Positions 44,572 through 55,017 of a DNA stretch of 64,000 nucleotides are shown here, piece by piece (within the stretch, counting starts at the first letter, position 1; every line of letters starts with the position of its first letter). The stretch covers positions 6,516,446 through 6,580,445 of the forward strand of contig JAJEKV010000065.1 of NCBI GenBank assembly GCA_021234155.1. Reading direction: 5' to 3'. A program made the position numbers and the translations under genes. The notes below the pieces were generated by a model. It had not been told where the DNA came from. It saw only the letters and a list, made by a program, of their open reading frames with translations, and did not search any database. Source of the DNA: Isoetes taiwanensis. Taxonomy: Eukaryota > Streptophyta > Lycopodiopsida > Isoetales > Isoetaceae.

Positions 44572-45361
44572 TGATACGGAGTCATAGCACGGGGGAGTGG
44601 TCCACAACGCCAGGGTTATGTGGCATGGCAAAAATATGGCAAAGTTGTGGAAACATGGCAAATATTACTCATGTATCTAGGGACCTTTATTCGTATGGGA
44701 AATACAAGGTAAAGGTGGTTGCACAAACATGGAAGGGGTCGAGGCACCATCATTGGGATGATTATTGGTTGAGATATCCATATGATAAGTCAAGAAGATA
44801 TTTTGAGAAAAAGGCAACTGCATGCTAAAAGAGGCTAAAGTCGCAGAGAGATCTATAAATAGAACCAAAACTTCAGTTGGACATATCTCTGCAACCAGAG
44901 CTCCGATTGAGGCGACCTTTACCTCGTTGGAACCGGCTCGGAGTCTAGTTTCCGAATTGGGGTGGCACATATCCCAGTTCATCCGTATGAGGGAGTAATG
45001 GCCGAAAAGGTGACAAGGGGTCACAAATTACTGCCATAGCGACTTCACAGATCTGCAATTGCTTTTATGATGTGTGGCTACGTGGAGTAGCTAGACTAAC
45101 CTGGAGGGCCAATAAGCCAGATATTGTCTTTGCCCAATGGTCTACGTGGAGTAGCCAGATATTGTTTGCTCATGGTCTACGCGGAGTAGCCAGATACTGT
45201 TTGCTGAGCCAGTTGCATTGCCATAACCTTGTGGACCCGGTTGGGTGGTTAACCGTGTTCTTCAATGTATTTGTTTGAGATATATGATAATTGGATCTTG
45301 TTCTTCAAATAAGATGCTGTTGTTCAGTTATTAGTTTCTCCATAAACAATGAATCGTATCA
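44572..45361 (+). repeat. Array LTR 2 (inner subtype)
   Basis: 790 bp. Lacks the 16-base insertion of LTRs 1 and 4 (reads ggttgagatatcc) and has gacaaggggtcac, as in LTR 3. Preceded by the purine tract gagaagggatgg. Confidence 0.92.
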
Positions 45362-45623
45362 AGTGGTATCAGAGCGGAAGTTGTGATTCTTGTGGAATCT
45401 ATGGGCTATGGAAACATCACCGTGATTTGAATTCCTACTTCTGATTTGAATCAAAGAAGATGGAACTAGTGGTGGTATTATACTCTAAGGCTGCGACACA
45501 CCAAGAATCTTGCAAGTTTGTCCTGCAAGTACAGTTGGGTTGAACTTCGTCAAAAAGTGTGTTGGGGTTAAATATGTGAACTGGCGAATCCTTGGAGCGT
45601 GGCGTCCAAGTAAGGAGGATTTG

Positions 45624-45854
45624 ATGACTACTGCTGCAAGTGAAGCTGGAGCATCAGCAGCAGAGAAAAGAAAAGTTCGATGCTTTCGTGGAGAATGCTC
45701 GAAGCGTATAGGGACCGACTTGTTGAGAACGAGTTCGGATTATTGGGAAAATTCCTATGATTCTTTTGGGGATTATGGAATAAATAAAAGCATCTTGCTT
45801 GGGATTGCAGAGTCAGATCGTGGTGATCTGAGAGGCCGATTGGCAGTGGTATAA
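45624..45854 (+). CDS. Small conserved ORF in array unit 2
   Basis: Same 76-codon frame as at 43739-43969, apparently identical. Identity reflects recent duplication and says nothing about function. Confidence 0.3.
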   Translation: MTTAASEAGASAAEKRKVRCFRGECSKRIGTDLLRTSSDYWENSYDSFGDYGINKSILLGIAESDRGDLRGRLAVV

Positions 45855-46473
45855 ATCTTTGACTTGGAAGTCATATTAACACTTGACCTTATTTGTAGGT
45901 TTGCTTAGTGATAAGCATTGGGAAGGAACTTTATGGACAAGTTGTCAAGGATATGGATGCTAAAATTTGGATGCGGAATCTCAAATTATTTCCTATGGGA
46001 CAGACTTATGGGTAAAGCTTGTAAGTTGATTTTCTTTATGCGGAATAGAGAATAAGAATTTTATTTCTTGTGTGTACCCATGGTGGATTGGTATCGTGGA
46101 GATACTGTATCGTGGAGATATTGTATCGTGGAGATACAATCAAGTAGTACCACCTGAGGTAACGAAAAGATCATAAAAAACCTTTAGCGAGGAGGTACAA
46201 GGATATATCATTATTGTGGAAATGCAGCGGATATCCATAACCGCCTCTAGAGTTTTGCGGGGATCTAAAATAATGGAAACGTGGAGGTTCCAATGGGTAT
46301 AAGGTACCGTGGAAGTACAATAACTTATATAAACTGTTTCCTAAGTTCGCGAGGGTCTAGGAACTCCCGTGTCACGTTGAATATGGAACAACCACCTTGA
46401 GAAGGGATGGACCAAACCGAACGCATTACTTTCGGACGATCTTGGGACGATATCTTTTGAGAAGGGATGGGAC

Positions 46474-47260
46474 CGATACGAGTCATAGCACGGGGAGTGG
46501 TCCACAACGCCGTGGTTATGTGGCATGGCAAAAATATGGCAAAGTTGTGGAAACATGGCAAATATTACTCATGTATCTAGGGGACCTTTATTCAGTATGG
46601 GAAATACAAGGTAAAGGTGGTTGCACAAACATGGAAGGGGTCGAGGCACCATCATTGGGATGATTATTGGTTGAGATATCCATATGATAAGTCAAGAAGA
46701 TATTTTGAGAAAAAGGCAACTGCATGCTAAAAGAGGCTAAAGTCGCAGAGAGATCTATAAATAGAACCAAAACTTCAGTTGGACATATCTCTGCAACCAG
46801 AGTCTGATTGAGGCGACCTTTACCTCGTTGGAACCGCTTTGAGTCTAGTTTCCGAATTGGGGTGGCACATATCCCAGTTCATCCGTATGAGGGAGTAATG
46901 GCCGAAAAGGTGACAAGGGGTCACAAATTACTGCCATAGCGACTTCACAGATCTGCAATTGCTTTTATGATGTGTGGCTACGTGGAGTAGCTAGACTAAC
47001 CTGGAGGGCCAATAAGCCAGATATTGTCTTTGCCCAATGGTCTACGTGGAGTAGCCAGATATTGTTTGCTCATGGTCTACTTGGAGTAGCCGACATCGCT
47101 TTCTTGAGCGGTTGCATTGCCATAACCTTGTGGACCCGGTTGGGTGGTTAACCGTGTTCTTCAATGTATTTGTTTGAGATATATGATAATTGGATCTTGT
47201 TCTTCAAATAAGATGCTGTTGTTCAGTTATTAGTTTCTCCATAAACAATGAATCGTATCA
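46474..47260 (+). repeat. Array LTR 3 (inner subtype, many small differences)
   Basis: 787 bp. Start degraded to cgatacgag. Shares the deletion and gacaaggggtcac with LTR 2. It has clusters of small changes against the other copies (for example near 46800-46850 and 47090-47110). Confidence 0.9.
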
Positions 47261-48349
47261 AGTGGTATCAGAGCGGAAGTTGTGATTCTTGTGGAATCTA
47301 TGGGCTATGGAAACATCACCGTGATTTGAATTCCTACTTCTGATTTGAATCAAAGAAGATGGAACTAGTGGTGGTATTATACTCTAAGGCTGCGACACAC
47401 CAAGAATCTTGCAAGTTTGTCCGCAAGTGGGGTTGGGTTGAACTGGGCAAAAAGTGTGTTGGGGTTAAATATGTGAATCTGGCGAATCCTTGGGCGTGGC
47501 CCAAGTAAGGAGGATTTGATGACTATCGCCGCAAGTGAAGCCGAGCATCGCCAGAGAGAAAAGAAAAGTTCGATGCTTTCGTGGAGAATGCTCGAAGCGT
47601 ATAGGGACCGACTTGTTGAGAACGAGTTCGGATTATTGGGAAAATTCCTATGATTCTTTTGGGGATTATGGAATAAATAAAAGCATCTTGCTTGGGATTG
47701 CGTGAGTCGGTCATTGGTGATCCGAGAGGCCGATTGGCGATGGTATAAATCTTTGACTTGGAAGTCATATTAACACTTGACCTTATTTGTAGGTTTGCTT
47801 AGTGATAAGCATTGGGAAGGAACTTTATGGACAAGTTGTCAAGGATATGGATGCTAAAATTTGGATGCGGAATCTCAAATTATTTCCTATGGGACGTAAC
47901 TTATGGGTAAAGCTTGTAAGTTGATTTTCTTTATGCGGAATAGAGAATAAGAATTTTATTTCTTGTGTGTACCCATGGTGGATTGGTATCGTGAGATATC
48001 TTGTATCGTGGAGATATTGTATCGTGGAGATACAATCAAGTAGTACCACTGAGGCTGAAAGATCATAAAGCACTGCGGAGGTACAAGGATATATCGTATT
48101 GTGGAAGTACGCGGATATCCATAACTGCCTCTAGAGTTTTGCAGGGATCTAAAATAATGGAAACGTGGAGGTTCCAATGGGTATAAGGTACCGTGGAAGT
48201 ACAATAACTTATATAACTGTTTCCTAAGTTCGCAGGGTCTAGGAACTCCCGTGTCACGTTGAATATGGAACAACCACCTGAGAAGGGATGGACCAAACCG
48301 AACGCATTCGGACGATCAGGGGACGATATCTTTTTGAGAAGGGATGGGC

Positions 48350-49162
48350 TGATACGGAGTCATAGCACGGGGGAGTGGTCCACAGTGCCAGGGTTATGTG
48401 GCATGGCAAAAATATGGCAAAGTTGTGGAAACATGGCAAATATTACTCATGTATCTAGGGACCTTTATTCTTATGGGAAATACAAGGTAAAGGTGGTTGC
48501 ACAAACATGGAAGGGGTCGAGGCACCATCATTGGGATGATTATTGGTTGAGGAAAAGGCCATAGATAATATCCATATGATAAGTCAAGAAGATATTTTGA
48601 GAAAAAGGCAACTGCATGCTAAAAAAGGCTAAAGTCGCAGAGAGATCTATAAATAGAACCAAAACTTCAGTTGGACATATCTCCATAAAACCGAGCTCGA
48701 TTGAGGCGACCTTTACCCGTTGGAACCTGCCTGAAGTCTTTCCGAATTGGGGTGGCACATATCCTAGTTCATCCGTATGAGGGAGTAATGGCCGAAAAGG
48801 TGACAGGGGGTCACAAATTACTGCCATAGCGACTTCACAGATCCGCAATTGCTTTGCAATTGCTTTTATGATGTGTGGCTACGTGGAGTAGCTAGACTAG
48901 CCTGGAGGGCCAATAAGCCAGATATTGTCTTTGCCCAATGGTCTACGTGGAGTAGCCAGATATTGTTTGCTCATGGTCTACGCGGAGTAGCCAGATACTG
49001 TTTGCTGAGCCAGTTGCATTGCCATAACCTTGTGGACCCGGTTGGGTGGTTAACCGTGTTCTTCAATGTATTTGTTTGAGATATATGATAATCGGATCTT
49101 ATTCTTCAAATAAGATGCTGTTGTTCAGTTATTAGTTTCTCCATAAACAATGAATCGTATCA
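48350..49162 (+). repeat. Array LTR 4 (outer subtype)
   Basis: 813 bp. Carries the insertion shared with LTR 1 and a local duplication gcaattgctttgcaattgct near 48846. Ends CGTATCA next to the second agcta duplication. Confidence 0.92.
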
Positions 49163-49163
49163 A

Positions 49164-49613
49164 GCTAATGAGTTCATCCTCTATAGGATCCTCCGGTAGC
49201 GGAGTCTTGGCCTGCTCCAAAGGTGTATCACCGGCTTCGATGTACCTGTCCATCAATATGGCGAGTGCAAACTGGGCCTCAAAAAAGATTTGATGAGGTC
49301 CTAGGTTAAGAATGGGGCCATTCTTAGCTCGTCGGACAATACCGCGAAGGAGGTTGTCCGCATGAATATCACCTAACATCTGCCACAGTATATCCCTATC
49401 GAGGTAGGGTTGGGCTGGTTCTCCCAAGAGCTCTGTCTGGGGCAAGATGTCCTCGTTGTAGAAATCGAGAGAATCAGCATAATGAGGGTGCAGCCGCATG
49501 TTGTCGATGAGATCGACCTTGCAATGCAATAATGGGTCCAAAAGAGGATAGGGGACTTGAGGATCCCACTGCTCCCCACCCATATACCATTCAAGGCGAC
49601 TGGAATAATCCAT
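49164..49613 (-). CDS. ORF beta of right histone-carrying element (5' part of beta/gamma)
   Basis: From ATG at 49613: MDYSSRLEWYMGGEQWDPQV, PYPLLDPLLHCKVDLIDNMR, YNEDILPQTELLGEPAQPYL, LLRGIVRRAKNGPILNLGPH, QIFFEAQFALAILMDRYIEA, ending PIEDELIS at the array insertion (49167). The homologous remnant at 27507-27810 confirms it as an element gene. No known domain is recognised. The frame also extends upstream to 49691 through a hydrophobic stretch (SFPSVSLPFLFLLLPLFFV), which could be a signal-like start if the upstream Met is used. Confidence 0.65.
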
Positions 49614-49691
49614 AACAAAGAAGAGAGGAAGAAGGAGGAACAAAAATGGAAGAGACACTGAAGGAAATGAAAACCCTAAAGTGACTCTCAC

Positions 49692-49865
49692 TTTTAATTA
49701 TATGGGCACGGAGTTCGAGGCGCTAGTTAATTAATTAAATTTATTTTTATTATTATTATTATTACATAATAATAACACAAAAGAAATAAATGACTGTTAC
49801 AATTTGAAATGAACTTAGTTATATTGATATACAAAAATTTATATACATCCTTCAACATTACATCA
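49692..49865. other. Spacer between H3-like ORF and ORF beta, with ATT microsatellite
   Basis: AT-rich, non-coding, containing attattattattatt at about 49755-49775. Confidence 0.6.
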
Positions 49866-50590
49866 TCACGGCCGTTCCCCAGGGATCCGGCGTGCCAACT
49901 GAAGGTCTTTCACCATTATGGTGACCTGTTTAGCGTGAATGGCGCATAAGTTGGCATCCCTAAAGAGGGCCACCAAATAAGCCTCGGCTGCTTCCTGGAG
50001 TGCAAGGACGGCGTGCACTTGAAATCGGAGATCTGTCTTAAATTCCTGGGCAATTTCCCGAACCAACCGTTGGAAGGGCAGCTTCCGTAACAGAAGGTCG
50101 GTGGACTTCTGAAACTTTCGGATCTCCCTCAATGCTACCGTGCCCGCCTTGTACATGTGCCTCCTCTTCTTCGGTGGGGGCTGCTCTCCCGGACGGGTTT
50201 TCCCACCAGTCTTGGGGTGTCGGGCCTTGAGGATGGAATTATCCCTCTGCGCTTCCCCTGCACCCTTGGCCACCCCTCCTTTTGTTTTGAGCTTGGACTT
50301 ATACTGGGCACCCAAGCGGTGCGCGGTATTCTTCCGTTTCCGCCTGACCGGATTCAGTTCATCCTGTACGTCAGGGTGTGCTGCCTCCTCCTCGGCTCGC
50401 TTCCTTGTCTGTTCTGCCCCTTCTTGTGCAATTCGGGTCGTTTCCTCTGCAAGTTTTGCAGCCTCGTCAGCAAGTCGTTGAGTTTCCATGGTAAGATTAT
50501 GATGAGCTGCGTCCTCTTGGGCCTGCTTCTCCCGTGCCAGTCGGAGTTCAGTCCTGCGTTTCAATTCTAGAAGATATCTCTCCGGGTTGG
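49866..50590 (-). CDS. Histone H3-fold protein encoded by a retroelement
   Basis: A protein of about 232 residues (counted from the Leu codon at 50564; open to about 50590). Residues 1-66 are a charged coiled coil ([20 protein letters not shown]), 70-134 are basic ([24 protein letters not shown]), and 141-232 are a full histone H3 core: [86 protein letters not shown]. In H3 numbering Lys56, Lys79, His113 and Asp123 are kept (the last two form the H3-H3 interface), while Arg116 is Gln and Pro121 is Val. The H3 tail with Lys4, Lys9 and Lys27 is absent. Loop 1 (KTDLRFQ) has no CENH3-like insertion. HAVLALQEA resembles plant H3.3. The start overlaps ORF alpha by a one-base shift. Targeting or packaging of chromatin is a guess. 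Confidence 0.9.
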
Positions 50591-51153
50591 ACTATGTCCC
50601 GCTCTACTGCTTGCCTTAAGGCGGGTGTAAAATAGGGGGGGTTCTCCTCCCATGCAATGCAGTGATCCGCCTCCTCATAGGAGAATGCCGGCAAGGTGAA
50701 GGAGCCACCATCGAAAAGACAATGGCCTGTCCCCAGATACCTATATTGGCGAGCCGCCTCCATAGGATCCTCCGCCGCTATCCACTGCCTGTCTGCCTCT
50801 TGGGCCATCTGCATGATCTTCGCTGCCTGATCCTGTATGTCATTAGCCTCAGTTTGCTCCTCTGTCTCGGGCGAATAGTAGCGGGTGTAATATTGTACCC
50901 CGTCCTCGTCCTCGACCACTGTGTAAGCGTCTTGCTGGGCATTTAGTTTGATGCAGAACCTCTCGTTAAGGTTAAAGAGCGGGTATGGGATCCGGGCCCT
51001 TTCAAAGAAGCGCTTGGCAAAGTGCTCGAGGATTCCCTCGACCTTTGCTTGCTCCTCTGGCGAGTCCCCCAAGTTTGCTGCGATATCTGCCATTAAAGAT
51101 GCAATGGAGCATCTAGAATAGCGCGGGGTCTTAACATAGGTCTGCAAAACCAT
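50548..51153 (-). CDS. ORF alpha of right histone-carrying element
   Basis: From ATG at 51153: [80 protein letters not shown], then an acidic helix, [20 protein letters not shown] and [19 protein letters not shown]. No known domain. The left element has a broken homologue at 28644-29132. Its last codons overlap the H3-like ORF, and a one-base shift near 50590 would fuse it to ..[20 protein letters not shown], so alpha and the H3 protein may have been one polypeptide or may be linked by frameshifting. First gene after the leader and 5' LTR. Confidence 0.7.
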   Translation of the reverse strand: MVLQTYVKTPRYSRCSIASLMADIAANLGDSPEEQAKVEGILEHFAKRFFERARIPYPLFNLNERFCIKLNAQQDAYTVVEDEDGVQYYTRYYSPETEEQTEANDIQDQAAKIMQMAQEADRQWIAAEDPMEAARQYRYLGTGHCLFDGGSFTLPAFSYEEADHCIAWEENPPYFTPALRQAVERDIVQPGEISSRIETQD

Positions 51154-51766
51154 GGTGACTGGCGGATATGGGTGGCGCCTCAAGCGGAAGCTTAAGCAGA
51201 AAGAGGTGGTCAAGGTCGGCTATAGCGGCTCAAAGCTCCAAGTTCGGTGGCTATGGCGGCTCAAAGAAGGAAGAGAAGAAAGGAAGAAGTGTTTTAGAAA
51301 AAAAATGGACGAAAAGAGCCGTTACCTAACTTTATTATTATTGTTATTTTTATTTTTATTTTTTTAATTTTTTTTTTAAACAGGCGGCCGGCGCGTAAAC
51401 CTCCGCGCTGCCCCCACCTGGCTATTTCTACCGCCGATAGAAACACTCTTGGGTATACCGACCCATGAGGTTTTTTTTTTTGGCCAGCTGGCGTAAACTG
51501 CGGCCCCCTAATTTCGGCGATTTCTCTTTTGCCGATAGGGTGCCGTGGCCATACCCAGCCCGCAGGTTTAGGCTGTGGCCCATTTTCTTTTTTTTATATC
51601 CTATCCACCCCTTCCATACACCATAAAACTCCCATACACACATATCATACACTTTCATATACTCTACTCATAAAGACCTAGATTTACACTCAAATCGCCT
51701 TCGCTAATTATCGACTCAACAACTGAGTAATTGGCCAGTGCAATGATTTGGTTTTCCCAAAATCAT
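51154..51766. other. Leader of right histone-carrying element
   Basis: Non-coding stretch between the PBS and ORF alpha, with T-rich tracts (51330-51380), gccgata / gcggc(c/g) phrases and purine runs. An upstream in-frame Met at 51213 would add 20 residues to alpha. Confidence 0.5.
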
Positions 51767-51778
51767 GCTCTAATACCA
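51767..51778 (-). other. Primer-binding site, right histone-carrying element
   Basis: Minus-strand tggtattagagc, one base from the initiator-Met site tggtatcagagc. It sits 1 bp inside the LTR boundary at 51780 and fixes the element's minus orientation. Confidence 0.8.
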
Positions 51779-51779
51779 C

Positions 51780-53337
51780 TGTGATGCTCCCTGATATATA
51801 TACGGCACTCCGGCCGTATACATACAGGGACTTCCCCCTCCCATGGCAATCAACTCGCCATGAGCAGGGCCCTCCGTCTAACTCGGACCATCCATAGACA
51901 GAGGCCGGGTGAAGGACACGGAAGTGTCATTCGGCCCAAGCCTTCAATGGTACTCCTAAGTCGCGGAAGCGTGAATACATGTTAGCATACAACATAAATC
52001 ATACATAATAAACCACCACGAAGGGTGGCACATCCATCCCAGAACTACCAACAAAGAAGATGCATCTAATCCTAAGGAAAACACCCCAAACCCCAGGTTC
52101 TACCCCGGCTCAGACTCTTGTGAGATAGACCGACGACTCAGTCTCAAGAGATCAGCAGACAGAGGTATAATCTGGCGTTGGCTGGCATAGAACAACGGCT
52201 AGGGTAGTCCACTCCATCCGCCCCTCCTGTGCACACTTTGCAGATGCGCTGAATCAAGCTATGGCGCCATTGTAGCCTTCCGGAGACGCAATCCCAAGGT
52301 ATCACCCTTCGGGACTACTCCAGGTTACATCTCCCCGGTCCGATGAGGCAGGTCAGGGAAGTGTCCCCTTCCAGAGTCGTAGTGAATCCATGGGTGAACT
52401 AGAGAACACGTGCCGCATCAGCGACCCCCGCGTTCGTACCCGACCTACTCCCCTAACTTTAGCTTCAAAGTACAGGATGATCACACCACTATACCCAGGG
52501 AGTGTCAGACCCATACTCGGCCCTCTACGTGACCGGCTATCAGGCCTAGCTCACTGAAGGGGTCCCCGTAGCCTTTTATGCTCAGGCGAGACCCCACCCC
52601 ACACTTCATCACTACAGCCCCTTGTCTGGTGCTTCAATGATGCCATAGATTCCACAGCTCGGTGGGATCTTGTACACAGGCCGCATATATTGGGAATAAT
52701 ACAGGGCTCTATCTAGGAGCATACTACCAAACCTGGCTCAGAGGTCTCTACCCCCTTGTAATCCCCCATCTCCAGAGGTCTAATCAAGCAAAGAACTACA
52801 AATCCATCCATTCCAAGTAAATACAGAACCAGAGCAGAACCAGAGATAATAATACTCACCATAACAACCAAGGGTTAGTTCCTACTGCTAATCCATAGAG
52901 ACCCACAAAAAAGACACACCTCAGGGAAGCGCTAACTACAATCATGAAGGTAATCTATGGACTAACCGTTAGCTCGACTGGAACCGTTGTCTTGGGGTGT
53001 CTCCATCTCAATCTGGTGATAGCTCCTGGTTGCTGCTGCTGCTGGGTCGAAATTAGGCCAAGAGTAACCTAGAGTTTCCCTTTGATGGCCCAGAATAGTA
53101 TCCCCCACTTGGCCAATCGAGTTTGGCCAGGTGGCGCCTCCCTTTATCCAATAATTAACTAAATAAGCTATTTAGGTTAATTATCCTATTATTTAGGCTC
53201 TTATTAATTTAGCATAGCTAAACTATTGTGTTCTAGGTTCCACCTCTTAGGTCCACATACTCCATGGTGGCGTATACGTACAGCGTGATGTGTCTTTATA
53301 TTTATACGTATACCGTATAAATATACGGAACGTCACA
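51780..53337 (-). repeat. 5' LTR of right histone-carrying element
   Basis: 1558 bp, plus-strand TGTGATGCTCCC to GGAACGTCACA. Homologous by shared ordered phrases to 29810-31314 (gggtgaaggaca, gtgtcattcg, agggtggc), to 38959-40661 and, in reverse orientation, to 55018-56540. It is clearly diverged from 38959-40661, so the pair may not be the two LTRs of a single insertion. Confidence 0.78.
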
Positions 53338-54126
53338 CTGTCCATGAGCACGGCCTATCATCCTCAGACGGATGGGCAAACAGAACGGACCAACAGAATC
53401 TTGGAAGATATGCTAAGAAACTATATCTGGAACAAGCAGAGTAAGTGGGAAGATTACATTCACTTGGTTGAGTTCGCTTATAATAGCACCAAGCAGGAAT
53501 CATCCCAGATGTCGCCGTTCATGATCAACTACGGTACCAATGTCTAACTCCAGACACTTGGCACAATCCTGTGTCAAAGGTAGAGGTTTCGCAAGAAATA
53601 TTGGCCGTCATCAAAGCGGTGGTAGAAGAGGTGCGAGGGTATCTTCTTGCGGCAAGGAGTCGACAAAAGAGCGTCGCCGACAAGCATCGAAACGGTCGAG
53701 AGAGTTCGGGTTGGCGACAACGTCCGCTCAAGATCAAAGTGAAGCGGCGAAGCTCGCGATCGGAAATTTGTAAAGCTTGCTTCAAGGTGAAATTTTGGAC
53801 CTTTCGGAATAGCCAAAGAGTAGGTAACCAATCCTACAAGTTAGAGCTGCCCGACACACTGAAAATTCATAAAGTCTTCCGTGAGTTTGTTGAAGAAGCA
53901 TACTCCAAATCCGGAAAAGAAGTCTTGGACACATAACGTTGTTGGAAATGAGTAAGCATTTTGGAGATAGTCGAAATTGATTTTTGATAAAGCCTTCAAG
54001 AAAACAAAGGAGATCGAGTTCCTCAATATTTGGTCAAGTGGAAACACTTGGGTGGAAGACACGACATGGGTACTTAAGAAGGACCTGATAAGGCAGTACC
54101 CGCAGTTCATGGAGCAATGGGACTGA
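53338..54126 (+). pseudogene. Ty3/gypsy integrase C-terminus plus chromodomain (chromovirus) remnant
   Basis: Immediately after the LTR the + strand reads STAYHPQTDGQTERTNRILE, DMLRNYIWNKQSKWEDYIHL and VEFAYNSTKQESSQMSPFMI, the end of the integrase core. Further on, in shifted frames, are ARSRQKSVADKHR, QSYKLELPDTLKIHKVF, then QYLVKWKHLG and EDTTWVLKKDLIRQYPQFME. The YLVKWK...WV pattern is a chromodomain, the mark of chromoviruses, which read histone modifications to choose insertion sites. At least three frameshifts are needed. The RT and core start are missing to the left, cut by the LTR at 53337. Confidence 0.85.
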
Positions 54127-55017
54127 CAAGGTCATCTCCGTGTCGGCTCGGGCATGTCGATTCATGTTTAGATTAATTGATGTGTAGTTAAGATTAATCT
54201 ACGCATGCAGCCTATGCTAGGTATGGGTTGCATGCGTTGTTACCGATGATGGGACCACTACGGTGATCTCTAAGACGTGGTGTAATGTCATTGTAGACAT
54301 GACCGCGGTTTTGCTTGGATTAGTGGTAAGGTAGATTAAAAAGTCTACTTCTGTCTCACGGAAGTAGATAACCTCGAGAGATAAGAGGCCATTCAGGCAT
54401 GCATTGATAGGAAAGCACCTCTAGTCAATGCCTACGGGGAGGACGCCATCCTTCACGCCTAAGGCAACTAAAGGTGTAGGCATGAGTGTCATCCTAGGCA
54501 TTATAGGACGCTGTCTCCACGACCACGATGGAAGAAGCATCCTCTTCCTACGCCGGGAGATTAGTCATGCATTCATTTAGTTAATTAGATGGGTGGTTAC
54601 CTTATAACCATAATTCTATTAATAATTAAAATGGTACTAACGTAATGTCGACCTGCAGGCCAATAGAGCGCTCCGGAGGGCAAGGAGGTCGAGCTACGAA
54701 GACTTGCAACACAATTTTGTTGGAATGTGTTGCAAGGAATGAAGAGTACCTCGAATGATAATTGTATATGAAATTGTTGAGTTTGATAAACTTAAATGTT
54801 GTATTAAGTGAGGCTAATAAGTACCTTACTTTAATGGAGTTATGAATTGATAAGTTATTTGGGATAATGCAATGTCGTAATAATGCTTTAAAAATATTAC
54901 CTTAGAGTAATTCTAACAATTGTGTAAGTATAATAGTAATAAATCGTATGCATCAAGTTGGTTGCAGGACAAGAAGATCCCAAGGTGGGGAGACCCACGA
55001 TGCTAAGGGTGGGAGAA
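54127..55017. other. Non-coding tail of the chromovirus relic, ending in polypurine tract
   Basis: No frame of note. The last bases (about 55003-55017, aagggtgggagaa) are a polypurine tract directly before the LTR at 55018. An aaggtggggagaccca phrase just upstream parallels one beside the LTR at 40661. Confidence 0.55.

Larger units (their letters stand above)
42671..49162 (+). mobile_element. Tandem array of a small non-autonomous LTR retrotransposon (4 LTRs, 3 internal regions)
   Basis: LTRs at 42671-43476, 44572-45361, 46474-47260 and 48350-49162 alternate with internal regions of about 1.1 kb. The whole array is flanked by a perfect 5-bp duplication agcta (42666-42670 and 49163-49167), so it inserted as, or grew from, one insertion. 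LTRs run TGATACGG to CGTATCA. Each internal region starts agTGGTATCAGAGC, the initiator-Met primer-binding site, and ends with a purine tract (gagaagggatgg). No RT, integrase or full gag is present, as in TRIM-type elements, although these LTRs are long for a TRIM. It interrupts the beta/gamma gene of the histone-carrying element. Confidence 0.93.

Noticed and set aside
49866-50564. H3-like ORF as a host CENH3 gene
   Set aside because: Loop 1 reads KTDLRFQ without the insertion typical of CENH3, the tail is a coiled coil, there is no intron, and it lies between retroelement ORFs with a homologous copy in another element.
50140-50570. Cys/Phe-rich plus-strand frames opposite the H3-like ORF
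   Set aside because: Antisense reading of the coiled-coil and basic codons, with no independent support.
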